This document shows positions 34,385 through 42,081 of a stretch of 64,000 nt of DNA, in pieces. The notes under the pieces are model-generated. The model ran no database searches, was not told the origin of the DNA, and saw only the letters and a list, made by a program, of their open reading frames with translations. How positions within the stretch are numbered: position 1 is the first letter of the stretch; every line of letters begins with the position of its first letter. The DNA is from MGML01 sp034416335 (GTDB lineage Bacteria > Chloroflexota > Dehalococcoidia > Dehalococcoidales > UBA2162), in NCBI GenBank assembly GCA_034416335.1, contig DAOULV010000022.1:162890-226889 (forward strand), in the 5' to 3' direction. The position numbers were made by a program, and so were the translations under genes.

Positions 34385-34900
34385 TTACTGAGGTTTGGGG
34401 ATAACAATACATTCTCTCGTTTCACTAATCGATCTGTATCCTCCGGTCGTGACGGTTATCTTAAAGGTTAATGCGATATCATCGTACTGGCAGTTGGTCG
34501 CTTCCTCATCAACGTCAATGTATTGCCCGACAACCATATCCGTCGGCTCGGCGCCGTTAATTGAATATGAACGAATGATTTCGTCGTCCTGGATAGAATA
34601 GGTGACATTGGTAGAGGTACTGTCCCAGCTTTTCCAGTACAAATTGAGTGGAAATCCCGAACCCCCGCCGGTCTGAATACTCTGCGCCATCTGGGTATCG
34701 CGGCTAATCCAGTAAACAGCCCGCTCTACCTGCTTTACAGCAAGCATCTGGTTGCTGGCAGAAGCGTTTACGTTCGTCATATGCACTATCGACAGACCTA
34801 ACACGGGCGCGAGTATTCCGATTACAGCTATGCCTATAAGCAGCTCTATTATCGTGAACGCCTTCTGGTTTCCTGACCTTACTTTGCATTTCCCGGGCAT
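34385..34900 (-). CDS. Type IV prepilin-like protein (N-methylation domain)
   Basis: 171 aa. The class III leader ends in QKA, followed by the mature start FTIIELLIGIAVIGIL with conserved Glu5. Prepilin peptidase normally wants Gly before the Phe; here it is Ala, which is tolerated in some pseudopilins. The C-terminal beta domain (QDDEIIRSYSING) is like PulJ/PilW minor pilins. The start overlaps the stop of the upstream prepilin gene by one base. Probably a minor pilin of a short operon; no assembly ATPase or peptidase is in the window. Confidence 0.82.
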   Translation of the reverse strand: MPGKCKVRSGNQKAFTIIELLIGIAVIGILAPVLGLSIVHMTNVNASASNQMLAVKQVERAVYWISRDTQMAQSIQTGGGSGFPLNLYWKSWDSTSTNVTYSIQDDEIIRSYSINGAEPTDMVVGQYIDVDEEATNCQYDDIALTFKITVTTGGYRSISETRECIVIPKPQ

Positions 34901-35292
34901 CAGTTCACCTTATAGCCTTCCAGGCTCGTTACATTCGAATCATGGTGACTGATTGTTACTGTTATCTTTTGTATATTCCCGTCTCTCGACGGTACCGTAC
35001 CTACGGTGATATTTGCCGCGTAGCCGACGTAAGAATCGGGAATCGTTGCCGGTTCATAAGAAGACGAATATTCCTGGTTCTTGATGTATTCCATCTGGTA
35101 TTCAGCCAGGTTTTTTGCCGTCTCATTCTCATCCACCGAGACAACGATCCTGGATGAAGTGCTCATACTGTTAATAAAAATCACGGCGGTGATACCCACG
35201 ATAGCTACAGCTATCAGGGTCTCTATAAGAGTGAGTCCTGATTGGTTGCGACGGGTGGGTTTAAATATTCCGGTCAGTAACTTCATTTTCAT
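34900..35292 (-). CDS. Type IV prepilin-like protein (PilV/PulI type)
   Basis: About 130 aa from the ATG at 35292; a GTG at 35307 and an ATG at 35286 are alternatives. Leader RRNQSG is followed by LTLIETLIAVAIVGITAVIF with Glu5, a textbook prepilin peptidase site with Leu in place of Phe. A short globular part with EMEYIKNQEY-like helices follows (QMEYIKNQEYSSSY). It is first in a three-gene minor-pilin operon. A hairpin at 35303-35332 precedes the start and may influence translation. Confidence 0.82.
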   Translation of the reverse strand: MKMKLLTGIFKPTRRNQSGLTLIETLIAVAIVGITAVIFINSMSTSSRIVVSVDENETAKNLAEYQMEYIKNQEYSSSYEPATIPDSYVGYAANITVGTVPSRDGNIQKITVTISHHDSNVTSLEGYKVN

Positions 35293-35302
35293 CCAGATGA
35301 TT

Positions 35303-35332
35303 ACCACTTACGCACAGGTTCATGTAAGTGGT
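35303..35332 (-). promoter_or_regulatory. Hairpin in the leader of the pilin operon
   Basis: ACCACTTAC at 35303-35311 pairs with GTAAGTGGT at 35324-35332 over a 12-nt loop. On the minus strand it ends just 11 bp before the preferred ATG at 35292, where it could hinder or time ribosome loading. Confidence 0.4.
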
Positions 35333-35363
35333 GGATTCTGCCTGTGATTCTACAAACATTCCC

Positions 35364-35372
35364 CAATTATAG
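35364..35372 (-). promoter_or_regulatory. Extended -10 promoter of the pilin operon
   Basis: On the minus strand TGCTATAAT (extended -10, TGN-TATAAT) lies about 70 bp before the first prepilin start, with no good -35. The remaining gap up to 35623 contains the presumed promoter of the CoA-transferase gene on the plus strand and nothing else I can name. Confidence 0.5.
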
Positions 35373-35623
35373 CAAATTCTATGTATGTTATATTACGATG
35401 TCAATGCTCCTTGGGTTACATAGGCTGACACGATTAGCTCAAAAGAGCCTGATTTACTTCTAAAAAGGAGTATATGAAAAACTGAATCTTTCAAGATTGT
35501 ACCGGACAGTCGGTAAATTGTATTCTGATACGGGAAATAAGAATTTATGCAAGCCGGTATTGACAAGACTACACCGGATTTGATTGTGTATATTACACTA
35601 TCCGGCATGCAGGAGAAGGGAAT

Positions 35624-36790
35624 ATGGAAGGTCCACTTTCGGGAATAAGGGTTTTAGCAATAGAAAACTACCTTGCGGGTCCGGTGGCATCGATGACGAT
35701 GGGCGACCTCGGGGCAGAGGTAATAAAGATAGAAACTAAGGAAGGCGATAAGAGCAGGCTGACGGTAGGCCCTAACCACAGGGGTGAGTCCAATCATTAC
35801 CTGAGCTGGAACAGGAACAAAAAGAGCGTTGTCCTTGACCTTAAATCTGATTCCGGCAGAAAGGTATTGTACGAGCTTGTCAAAGTATCCGATGTAGTTA
35901 TCAACAATTTTAGACCGGACGGGATGAAGAACCTTGGTGCCGACCACGATACATTGAAAAAAATAAATCCCCGGATTATCAGTGTTAACCTTTCGGGGAT
36001 GGGGCCTTCAGGTCCTGAAAAAGATACTCCCGTGGTGGACAGCGTCGCCGGAGGGATAAGCGGTCTGTTGAGTGTAACCGGAGAACCGGGCGGAAGACCG
36101 GTCAGGCCGGGTCCGGCGGTATGCGATATTACCTGCGCCCTGTACGGAGTTATCGCCGCCATCAGTGCGCTTTACGAACGCGAGAAGACCGGCAAAGGGC
36201 AGAACATTGATGTCCCTCTTGTTGGTGCTGCTGTAGCGCTTATGGGCTATCACATCAGCTACTACACCTGTTCCGGGAAAGTGCCAGGACCGCTGGGCTC
36301 GGGATATCCTTTCACTGCACCATTCGGGGCATATAAGACGAAAGACGGTTATATCGTTCTGGGGCCCTGCTGGCCGCGGATTGCCTACGCTATCGGTGCG
36401 GAGTGGCTGGTTGACGACCCGAGATTTGCCGAAACGGAAAACAGGCTCGCCAATCGGCAGGAACTTGATAAGGAGATAGAGAAGTGTTTCCTGAACGCCA
36501 CGACCGAGGAATGGCTGGCAGTAATGCGTGTCGAGGATATAATCGCTGGACCGCTGAATACCGTCGACCGGGTAGTCGAAGACCCGCAGGTCAATCACCT
36601 CGGTATGATACTGGATATGGAGCATCCGCTGGGTGGGAGCGTAAAACTGGCCGGGAATCCCATAAAAATGGACTCGATAAAGGGAACTCCCCAGGCTCCG
36701 CCGACCCTCGGTCAGCATACCGAGGAGGTGATGAAGTCGGTGCTGGGATATACCGAAGAGAAAATACAGTCCTTAAATTCTAAATCTTAA
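35624..36790 (+). CDS. Class III CoA-transferase (CaiB/BaiF family)
   Basis: 388 aa, normal length. N-terminal GIRVLAIENYLAGPVASMTMGDLGAEVIKIE is the family signature for the CoA-binding fold. The expected catalytic Asp lies in GQNIDVPLVGAAVAL near residue 200, and the C-terminal domain contains the LGMILDMEHPLGG block. It moves CoA between organic acids; the acid cannot be told. A strong GGAG ribosome site precedes the ATG. The gene is monocistronic and converges with an ABC exporter across a mobile-looking repeat. Confidence 0.9.
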   Translation: MEGPLSGIRVLAIENYLAGPVASMTMGDLGAEVIKIETKEGDKSRLTVGPNHRGESNHYLSWNRNKKSVVLDLKSDSGRKVLYELVKVSDVVINNFRPDGMKNLGADHDTLKKINPRIISVNLSGMGPSGPEKDTPVVDSVAGGISGLLSVTGEPGGRPVRPGPAVCDITCALYGVIAAISALYEREKTGKGQNIDVPLVGAAVALMGYHISYYTCSGKVPGPLGSGYPFTAPFGAYKTKDGYIVLGPCWPRIAYAIGAEWLVDDPRFAETENRLANRQELDKEIEKCFLNATTEEWLAVMRVEDIIAGPLNTVDRVVEDPQVNHLGMILDMEHPLGGSVKLAGNPIKMDSIKGTPQAPPTLGQHTEEVMKSVLGYTEEKIQSLNSKS

Positions 36791-37080
36791 ACTCTAAATT
36801 CTAAACAAATTTTAAATACAAATGATGCAAGTTCAAAAACAGAGTTCGAGTTTTTTATTCCAAGGCAATACCCCCGACCGTAAGGTTGAGAGATGTAGTT
36901 TTCCCTGCAACTTTTCGAAATCAGATATACCGGCTTTCGCCGGTATGGTATGTATAAAGGTGCAAGGCATATGAAGTCTGTGACAGGTTAATACCCCGAC
37001 CATAAGGTCGTGGGAAGTTTGTTATTTTTGAATTCGGTATTGTTTAGGATTTAGTATTTCGATATTGGAATTTTTCAAGG
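36779..37080. mobile_element. MITE-like element with about 45-bp imperfect terminal inverted repeats
   Basis: The left end (AATTCTAAATC..., with CTAAATTCTAAACAA) and the reverse complement of the right end (AATTCCAATATCG..., with CTAAATCCTAAACAA) align over about 45 bp with few gaps. The interior has no ORF but holds an ATACCGGCTTTCGCCGGTAT dyad and two CCCCGACC(G/A)TAAGGT motifs (near 36873 and 36994). The left end overlaps the last codons of the CoA-transferase gene, so insertion may have supplied its present stop. It fills the gap to the convergent ABC permease gene. Confidence 0.55.
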
Positions 37081-37146
37081 CTCTTCTACTAAAGGCAGTA
37101 GAGGCATCTGCAAAATGAGTCCGGGAACTATCCCGCGAACATTTAT

Positions 37147-37884
37147 TTATCTTCTCTTTTTCATCACAATGTAGCAGAAGATGAAACCTGCCACACACCA
37201 GGCTCCAGTCACGGCAAAAGCCAGCCCGAGATCGGTATCGACACTGGACAGGGTTCCGCGGGAGAGGTCAGCCATATACTGGACCGGTAATACTCTATGG
37301 ATAGCTGCTACCCAGTCGGGGAGCTGATCAGCCGGGTAGATTACCGGTGAGAAGAACATAATCACGAAGACCAGTATCTGAGTAGCTACGTTTGCCATCT
37401 GCGGTCGTGGCGCACCGAGTGCGATTGCATAGCCGACGAAGGTACCGGTTATCGATATCAGGATGAACGCCGGGACGACCAGCGGACTGACCTGTAACGG
37501 AAAATCATGGTAAATGGAGCCGACTACCAGGGCGATAATAATTCCAGGCAGGGTGATAAAGAAGTATATGGTAGCTTCAGAGAACAGGAGAACCATTCGC
37601 GGTACGGGAAGCGACAACATAAAGTCGTAGGTGCCTTCGAGTCGACCGGAAGCGACTATCTGGGGTACCACGACCAGCCCCATCATCAGTAGGATGAGAG
37701 TCGGAGCGCCGGTTATGAGGTACTGAGCTATACCGGGATTCATTTCAGGGAAGAAGAAACTGATACCGATAACGAATCCGGCGGTCGTCATTATCTGGAC
37801 GGCACCGAGGAGTACCAGCCAGGGCCGGCTGGAAAGACCACTCCAGGTCATTAAAAGCAGGTATTTACGGATTGCTGCCGGCAT
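37147..37884 (-). CDS. ABC-2 type transporter permease
   Basis: 245 aa with six predicted membrane segments, ending in a basic tail (VMKKRR). It overlaps the stop of its ATPase gene by one base. The pattern (TAGFVIGISFFFPEMNPGIAQYLITGAPTLI in the first half; FFSPVIYPADQLP in the second) is that of ABC-2 permeases exporting polysaccharide, lipid or drug. It is not closely similar to the permease at 1500-2246. Substrate unknown. Confidence 0.85.
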   Translation of the reverse strand: MPAAIRKYLLLMTWSGLSSRPWLVLLGAVQIMTTAGFVIGISFFFPEMNPGIAQYLITGAPTLILLMMGLVVVPQIVASGRLEGTYDFMLSLPVPRMVLLFSEATIYFFITLPGIIIALVVGSIYHDFPLQVSPLVVPAFILISITGTFVGYAIALGAPRPQMANVATQILVFVIMFFSPVIYPADQLPDWVAAIHRVLPVQYMADLSRGTLSSVDTDLGLAFAVTGAWCVAGFIFCYIVMKKRR

Positions 37885-38834
37885 TATTTGGTCTCTCCTC
37901 CCGGTATTTCTTCATCGTCAAGGTTCCCCACCATCTTGATATAAACATCCTCGAGGGTGGTGGGACCCAGTGAGAATTCTTCTATCCGACCGGCGTTTTT
38001 CAGGTCGGTTGCCAGCTGGAGTGCCGAGGGGATATTTTCCTGTTCGACCTTCGATATTATCCTTCGGTTCGTAATTGCAATCTGTTCCAGGAATTCGGGA
38101 AGTTCAGGGACTTCTTTATGGGGTTCGAGAATCAGTTCCAGGCGCATGCCGCCGTTTTCGTCGGTTTTAAGTTCGGCGGGTGTACCGGTTCCCCTGACCT
38201 TTCCCTGGTCGACGATTGCCAGCCGATTGACGACGCGTTCCGCTTCGAGGACATTATGGGTCACCAGCAGGACGGTAGACCCCATTTCGGCGACTGCCTG
38301 TACTTCCTGCCAGAGCAGGCGCCGCCGCAGCGGATCTATATCATTGGTAGGTTCGTCCAGTATGACAATTTTACCGGGCTGTACTACAGCCATGCAGAAA
38401 GATACCAGCCGGCGGACTCCGCCGGTAGAATTCATGCCGATAGTTTTTTCCCATTCGTTCATTTCCAGCCGGTCGACGAGTTCGCGGGTCCTCTGCCTGA
38501 CTTCAGCCTTCTTACCTCCGCGGATTCTACCTACCAGTTCGATAGCCTGGAGGGGAGTGAGTCCGACGATAGGCGCCTGTGCCTGAGCCTGGAAGGAGCA
38601 TGCCTGCCGGGCATAACCCGGATTGGCAATCGCATCTACTCCGTCGATAAAGATACTTCCCGAAGTTGGTTTTGTCAGTCCGATTATCTGGCTGACGAGG
38701 GTGGTCTTTCCGGCGCCGTTAGGTCCGAGAAGTCCGAAGACTTCACCTTTGTCGGCCGAGAGGTTCATATTATCGTTAGCTTTTACTTTACCGCGCCGGT
38801 ATACCTTACAGATATCTTTAATTTCAAGAAGCAT
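37884..38834 (-). CDS. ABC transporter ATP-binding protein with variant signature
   Basis: 316 aa. Walker A GPNGAGKT near residue 39, Walker B KIVILDEPTNDID near 165 and the switch His in LLVTHN are intact. The signature reads NSTGGVRR rather than LSGGQ, and the Q-loop region is FQAQAQAP. The C-terminal extension of about 90 residues is of the CcmA/NatA exporter kind. It pairs with the overlapping permease gene. Because the Ser and second Gly are kept, ATP hydrolysis is plausible. The 150-bp upstream is A+T-rich and presumably holds the promoter. Confidence 0.87.
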   Translation of the reverse strand: MLLEIKDICKVYRRGKVKANDNMNLSADKGEVFGLLGPNGAGKTTLVSQIIGLTKPTSGSIFIDGVDAIANPGYARQACSFQAQAQAPIVGLTPLQAIELVGRIRGGKKAEVRQRTRELVDRLEMNEWEKTIGMNSTGGVRRLVSFCMAVVQPGKIVILDEPTNDIDPLRRRLLWQEVQAVAEMGSTVLLVTHNVLEAERVVNRLAIVDQGKVRGTGTPAELKTDENGGMRLELILEPHKEVPELPEFLEQIAITNRRIISKVEQENIPSALQLATDLKNAGRIEEFSLGPTTLEDVYIKMVGNLDDEEIPGGETK

Positions 38835-38984
38835 TTGAAAAATTAAACTCTATATTAATAATATTAATATATTCTAGCATTAATAATAAATATTGTCAAT
38901 AGAAATTTTTGAAAAATTTAAAATAATTATTAAAGGTGTTAATTGGATTTGGATAGGTATCTAGGAAATGTGATGATTAGGATA

Positions 38985-39530
38985 TCAGCTTTGGTTGCTA
39001 ATTGATCCGTCGATGAGTTTAATATTCTGTGTATTTAGTTCGTTTTGGACATCAATAATCTTGTTTGCGATATCATTAGAGATGGATTGTAGTTCATCAT
39101 TATTCTTTGCAGATTTAATTCTCTTTATCATATTATCGTGGAAGTCTAGTAATTTGAATATCGGTTGTATACATAAATACATTTGATCAGGTTCTTCTGC
39201 ACAAATTCGTAATTTTACCAGATTTAGTATCGATATACGAAGATACATCCCATACGCAACAGATAGTATACGAAGCTTGCTGAAATTCAACTCATTTTGT
39301 TCAGCTCCTTTTACGCTTATACTAATTATCTTTTTAACTACCTCAGATAAAGGCTGTAATTGAAGGATATCAGAGGAAATACTATTTATGTTTTGCTCTA
39401 GTTCAGAAGCGATATCTACAACCGTGGTTAAATCACTGGAGATATCCTGTAAGTCGCTTTTCATAGCGTTAATTTGATCGTGAACTGATGCTTGAATATT
39501 TCTAATTATATTTTCGGCACTATCATCCAT
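38985..39530 (-). CDS. Hypothetical coiled-coil protein, A+T-rich gene
   Basis: 181 aa with no recognised family. It is almost wholly helical: the first 90 residues show heptad-like patterns (DLQDISSDLTTVVDIASELEQNINSISSDI) and the last 60 another helical stretch rich in Asn and Ile. No signal peptide, and no hydrophobic segment long enough for a sure membrane span. The gene and its flanks (38835-39606) are far richer in A+T than the rest of the window, with Ile/Asn/Lys-rich codons, which suggests recent transfer. Reading-frame quality is good but function is unknown. Confidence 0.6.
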   Translation of the reverse strand: MDDSAENIIRNIQASVHDQINAMKSDLQDISSDLTTVVDIASELEQNINSISSDILQLQPLSEVVKKIISISVKGAEQNELNFSKLRILSVAYGMYLRISILNLVKLRICAEEPDQMYLCIQPIFKLLDFHDNMIKRIKSAKNNDELQSISNDIANKIIDVQNELNTQNIKLIDGSISNQS

Positions 39531-39606
39531 ATTTTCACCTTAATAATATATATATGTGAACTTAAAATCATAATAAACCAATTATTATAGATAATAAAAA
39601 ATCTGT

Positions 39607-40176
39607 TTAGTTTACGAGCCTCTGCCCTTCCTCGTATGCCTGTTTTAGGGCTTCGGGGTGGTTGTTGATGGCGCCTTTTTCATCGATATCCCGCAGCAGG
39701 ATATCTCCGGCGTATTCTATGTCCAGTATTCTGAAGAACGTTTTAACGATTAGCAGGGGTGAATCGAATATATTTTTATATTTGGTTCCCCCTACGGCTA
39801 TGAGGAAGCCTTTCCTTGGTTTTACCTCACCGAGCGGGGGCATATTCAGGACATACTTCCTTCCCCAGCGGGACTGGAACCGGTCTATCATCGCTTTTAA
39901 CCGGGCGGTCATTCCCATAAACTGGATAGGAGTAGCCAGTATGATTACGTCAGCCTCCTCGAACTCCCTGTAAATGTCCTGCATGGCATCGTGCAATATG
40001 CAGTTGCCTTCCTTGAGACAGGCGTCACAGTGCTGGCAGGTCCTGTAATCGAGGCTGTTAAGACGAATAGTCTTTGTCTCGACGCCTTTATCGGCGGCGC
40101 CGTGGAGCATTTCGGCGAGAAGAATATCGGTATTGCCGTTGAGCCTCGGGCTGGATGATATTCCGAGTACCTTCAT
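39607..40176 (-). CDS. Flavodoxin-fold NAD(P)H/FMN oxidoreductase, iron-sulfur flavoprotein-like
   Basis: 189 aa. The FMN phosphate loop SSSPRLNGNTD is at residues 7-17, and ATPIQFMGMTARLKAMIDR contacts the flavin. A compact Cys set CQHCDACLKEGNC (about residues 48-60) matches the cluster-binding loop of iron-sulfur flavoproteins common in strict anaerobes, where they handle electrons for oxygen or metabolite reduction. The cluster is inferred. A good ribosome site (GGAGG) precedes the ATG. It is separated by repeats from tyrS and by an A+T-rich gap from the coiled-coil gene. Confidence 0.83.
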   Translation of the reverse strand: MKVLGISSSPRLNGNTDILLAEMLHGAADKGVETKTIRLNSLDYRTCQHCDACLKEGNCILHDAMQDIYREFEEADVIILATPIQFMGMTARLKAMIDRFQSRWGRKYVLNMPPLGEVKPRKGFLIAVGGTKYKNIFDSPLLIVKTFFRILDIEYAGDILLRDIDEKGAINNHPEALKQAYEEGQRLVN

Positions 40177-40204
40177 TTTACCTCCGGTCGGGATATTTCA
40201 GATG

Positions 40205-40345
40205 TCCTTATGAGGAGTCCGCCTGAGGCGGACGACGTGATAATCTCTAATACTTATAGATTGCTTCGGTTCGCTTGTTGACAGCGAATCTCGCAATGAC
40301 AGTCGTAATTAAGATTGCCTGGTCGTTTCACCCCTCGCAATGATG
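40205..40345. repeat. Inverted CATTGCGAG/GGCAATC repeat pair
   Basis: GAGGAGTCCGCCTGAGGCGGA...AATCTC and the reverse half GATTGCTTCGG...TCTCGCAATGACAG face each other, followed by a third partial copy ending CCTCGCAATGA. Same family as 7497, 7743 and 21045. It separates two genes and encodes nothing. Confidence 0.65.
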
Positions 40346-40349
40346 ATGT

Positions 40350-41642
40350 TTATTTAACCAGCACAAGGCGGTAATCCTTCTGACCTTTACGCAGTACCAG
40401 GGCTTTACCATCGATTGCGTCGTTTATCGACACAGCGCGTTTAACATCGGTTTCCCTGATGTTCTGGAGGTTTATTCCTCCGCCCTCGATGGTACGCCGG
40501 GCTTCACCCTTCGATTTTGCCAGACCGGCGGTTACGACCAGGTCGACCAGCGGCATACCGTCGCCCGATACCTGGTCTTTACTTATTTCCATCGACGGAG
40601 CGGCAGCAAAGATTTCCATCAGGTCGTTCAGAGCGATGTTCTCGATTCGCCCTCCGAAAAGTACCGCGGTAGCTCCCTCGGCTTTAGCCAGGGCATTATC
40701 GCCGTGAACGAGGCGGGTTACATCCTGCGCCAGCTTCCTGTGAGCCTCACGCTTTTCCGGCCGGTTCTTTACTGAATCTTCGAACCCGGCAATTTCTTCT
40801 GCCGAAAGGAAGGTGAATATCTTCATATACCTTATAACGTCTTCGTCTTCGGTATTTATGAAATACTGGTAGAGTTTGTAGGGAGAAGTCAGTTCAGCAT
40901 CCAGCCATATATCGGCGCCTGACGATTTTCCGAATTTAACGCCGCTGGACGACATTAGCAGAGGGAAGACAAGGCAGTGGACCTTAGCGCCGTGGACGCG
41001 GCGAATAAGGTCGATACCAGCGGTAATATTTCCCCACTGGTCGCTGGCTCCCATCTGCAGGGTACAGTTGTATTTTTCAAACAGGGTGAGGTAATCGAAC
41101 GACTGCAGCAGCATGTAGCTGAATTCGGTGAATGAAATACCACCACTATTCAATCTCTGCCTGACCGATTCCTTATCAAGCATACTGTTAACCGTGAAAT
41201 GTTTGCCGATATCACGAAGGAAGTCGGTAAGCGGTGTAGTGCAGAGCCAGTCGGCGTTGTTTACCATTATCGCCGGATTGGTTTTCGTATCAAAATCGAG
41301 AAAGCGGCTGAGTTGCTGCTTGATTCCTTCAAGATTGTAGGCGAGTTCTTCCTTGGTTATTAACGGTCTTTCTATGTCTTTTCCACTAGGGTCGCCGATG
41401 AGTCCTGTTCCGCCGCCGGCGACGGGAATGGGGGTGTGGCCGTTCTGCTGCATGTGAACCAGTCCTATTATCGGGATAAGATGACCCAGATGCAGGCTGT
41501 GTCCCGAGGGATCGAATCCTATATAAGCGCTGATCTTCTCTTTAGCCAGGACTTTGTCCAGGCCTTCCGTGCTGTCGTAGAGAAGACCGCGCCGTTTAAA
41601 TTCATCGAATACGCTCATTTTTTCCTTTATCACCGTCTCCAT
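40350..41642 (-). CDS. tyrS: Tyrosyl-tRNA synthetase
   Basis: 430 aa. The class I signature is GFDPSGHSLHLGH (HLGH near residue 52), the KMSKS-like loop is KFGKSSGAD near 234, and the tyrosine-binding AIMVNNADWL and QMGASDQWGNI blocks are present. An S4-like RNA-binding domain ends the protein (GGGINLQNIRETD). It charges tRNA-Tyr. It is monocistronic with an extended -10 promoter just upstream and no visible T-box. Confidence 0.96.
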   Translation of the reverse strand: METVIKEKMSVFDEFKRRGLLYDSTEGLDKVLAKEKISAYIGFDPSGHSLHLGHLIPIIGLVHMQQNGHTPIPVAGGGTGLIGDPSGKDIERPLITKEELAYNLEGIKQQLSRFLDFDTKTNPAIMVNNADWLCTTPLTDFLRDIGKHFTVNSMLDKESVRQRLNSGGISFTEFSYMLLQSFDYLTLFEKYNCTLQMGASDQWGNITAGIDLIRRVHGAKVHCLVFPLLMSSSGVKFGKSSGADIWLDAELTSPYKLYQYFINTEDEDVIRYMKIFTFLSAEEIAGFEDSVKNRPEKREAHRKLAQDVTRLVHGDNALAKAEGATAVLFGGRIENIALNDLMEIFAAAPSMEISKDQVSGDGMPLVDLVVTAGLAKSKGEARRTIEGGGINLQNIRETDVKRAVSINDAIDGKALVLRKGQKDYRLVLVK

Positions 41643-41656
41643 AATTTAATAAACTG

Positions 41657-41698
41657 ATTATAGCACGAATACCCGGAGACGCATAAATATGTCTCCGG
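41657..41698 (-). promoter_or_regulatory. tyrS promoter with an upstream dyad
   Basis: On the minus strand TGCTATAAT (extended -10; TATAAT at 41662-41657) lies 15 bp before the tyrS start. Upstream, CCGGAGAC (41673-41680) and GTCTCCGG (41691-41698) form a dyad that straddles the -35 area and could be an operator. The leader is too short for a T-box. Confidence 0.5.
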
Positions 41699-41721
41699 AG
41701 TTCAATGAACGGTTGTTTTAG

Positions 41722-42014
41722 GTTCTGTTTGCATTTGGTTGTTTATATATACCTTACACCCTTTATCCCCCTTTCCGGCCAGAACCATCGATGGTGACCG
41801 GAAGACTGCCTTGGCCAGAAAGGGGGAGTAAATAAGAGAGAGGGGCGAAGCCCCTCTCTCAAACACTTTCCCCCTCAAACGATCGAAATATTTCTGCTGA
41901 ATACGGTAACTGTTTGAGGGGGATAAAGGCCTGCCCGTCGTACAAGACTTCGGCAGGCGGGAGTCTTTGGCAGGCGGGGGGTGAACCGAGAATCACAACC
42001 AAAATCGAATAGTA
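41722..42014. repeat. 293-bp dispersed repeat, copy 2
   Basis: Same element as 19520-19790, longer because a roughly 18-bp GGCAGGCGGGAGTCTT unit is duplicated near its right end. The hairpin arms change in pairs relative to copy 1: CCCCCTTAAAC/GTTTAAGGGGG becomes CCCCCTCAAAC/GTTTGAGGGGG, and CTCTCC/GGAGAG becomes CTTTCC/(G)GAAAG. The right end abuts the rel promoter. Confidence 0.8.
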
Positions 42015-42020
42015 CTGTAT

Positions 42021-42049
42021 TTTACACATTTTTCACCTTAGGATATACT
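42021..42049 (+). promoter_or_regulatory. Sigma70-type promoter of rel
   Basis: TTTACA at 42021-42026, a 17-nt spacer and TATACT at 42044-42049, 32 bp before the ATG and 7 bp past the dispersed repeat. Confidence 0.65.
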
Positions 42050-42081
42050 GTATTTACACTTAGCTTGTTGAAGGTCGGGCA

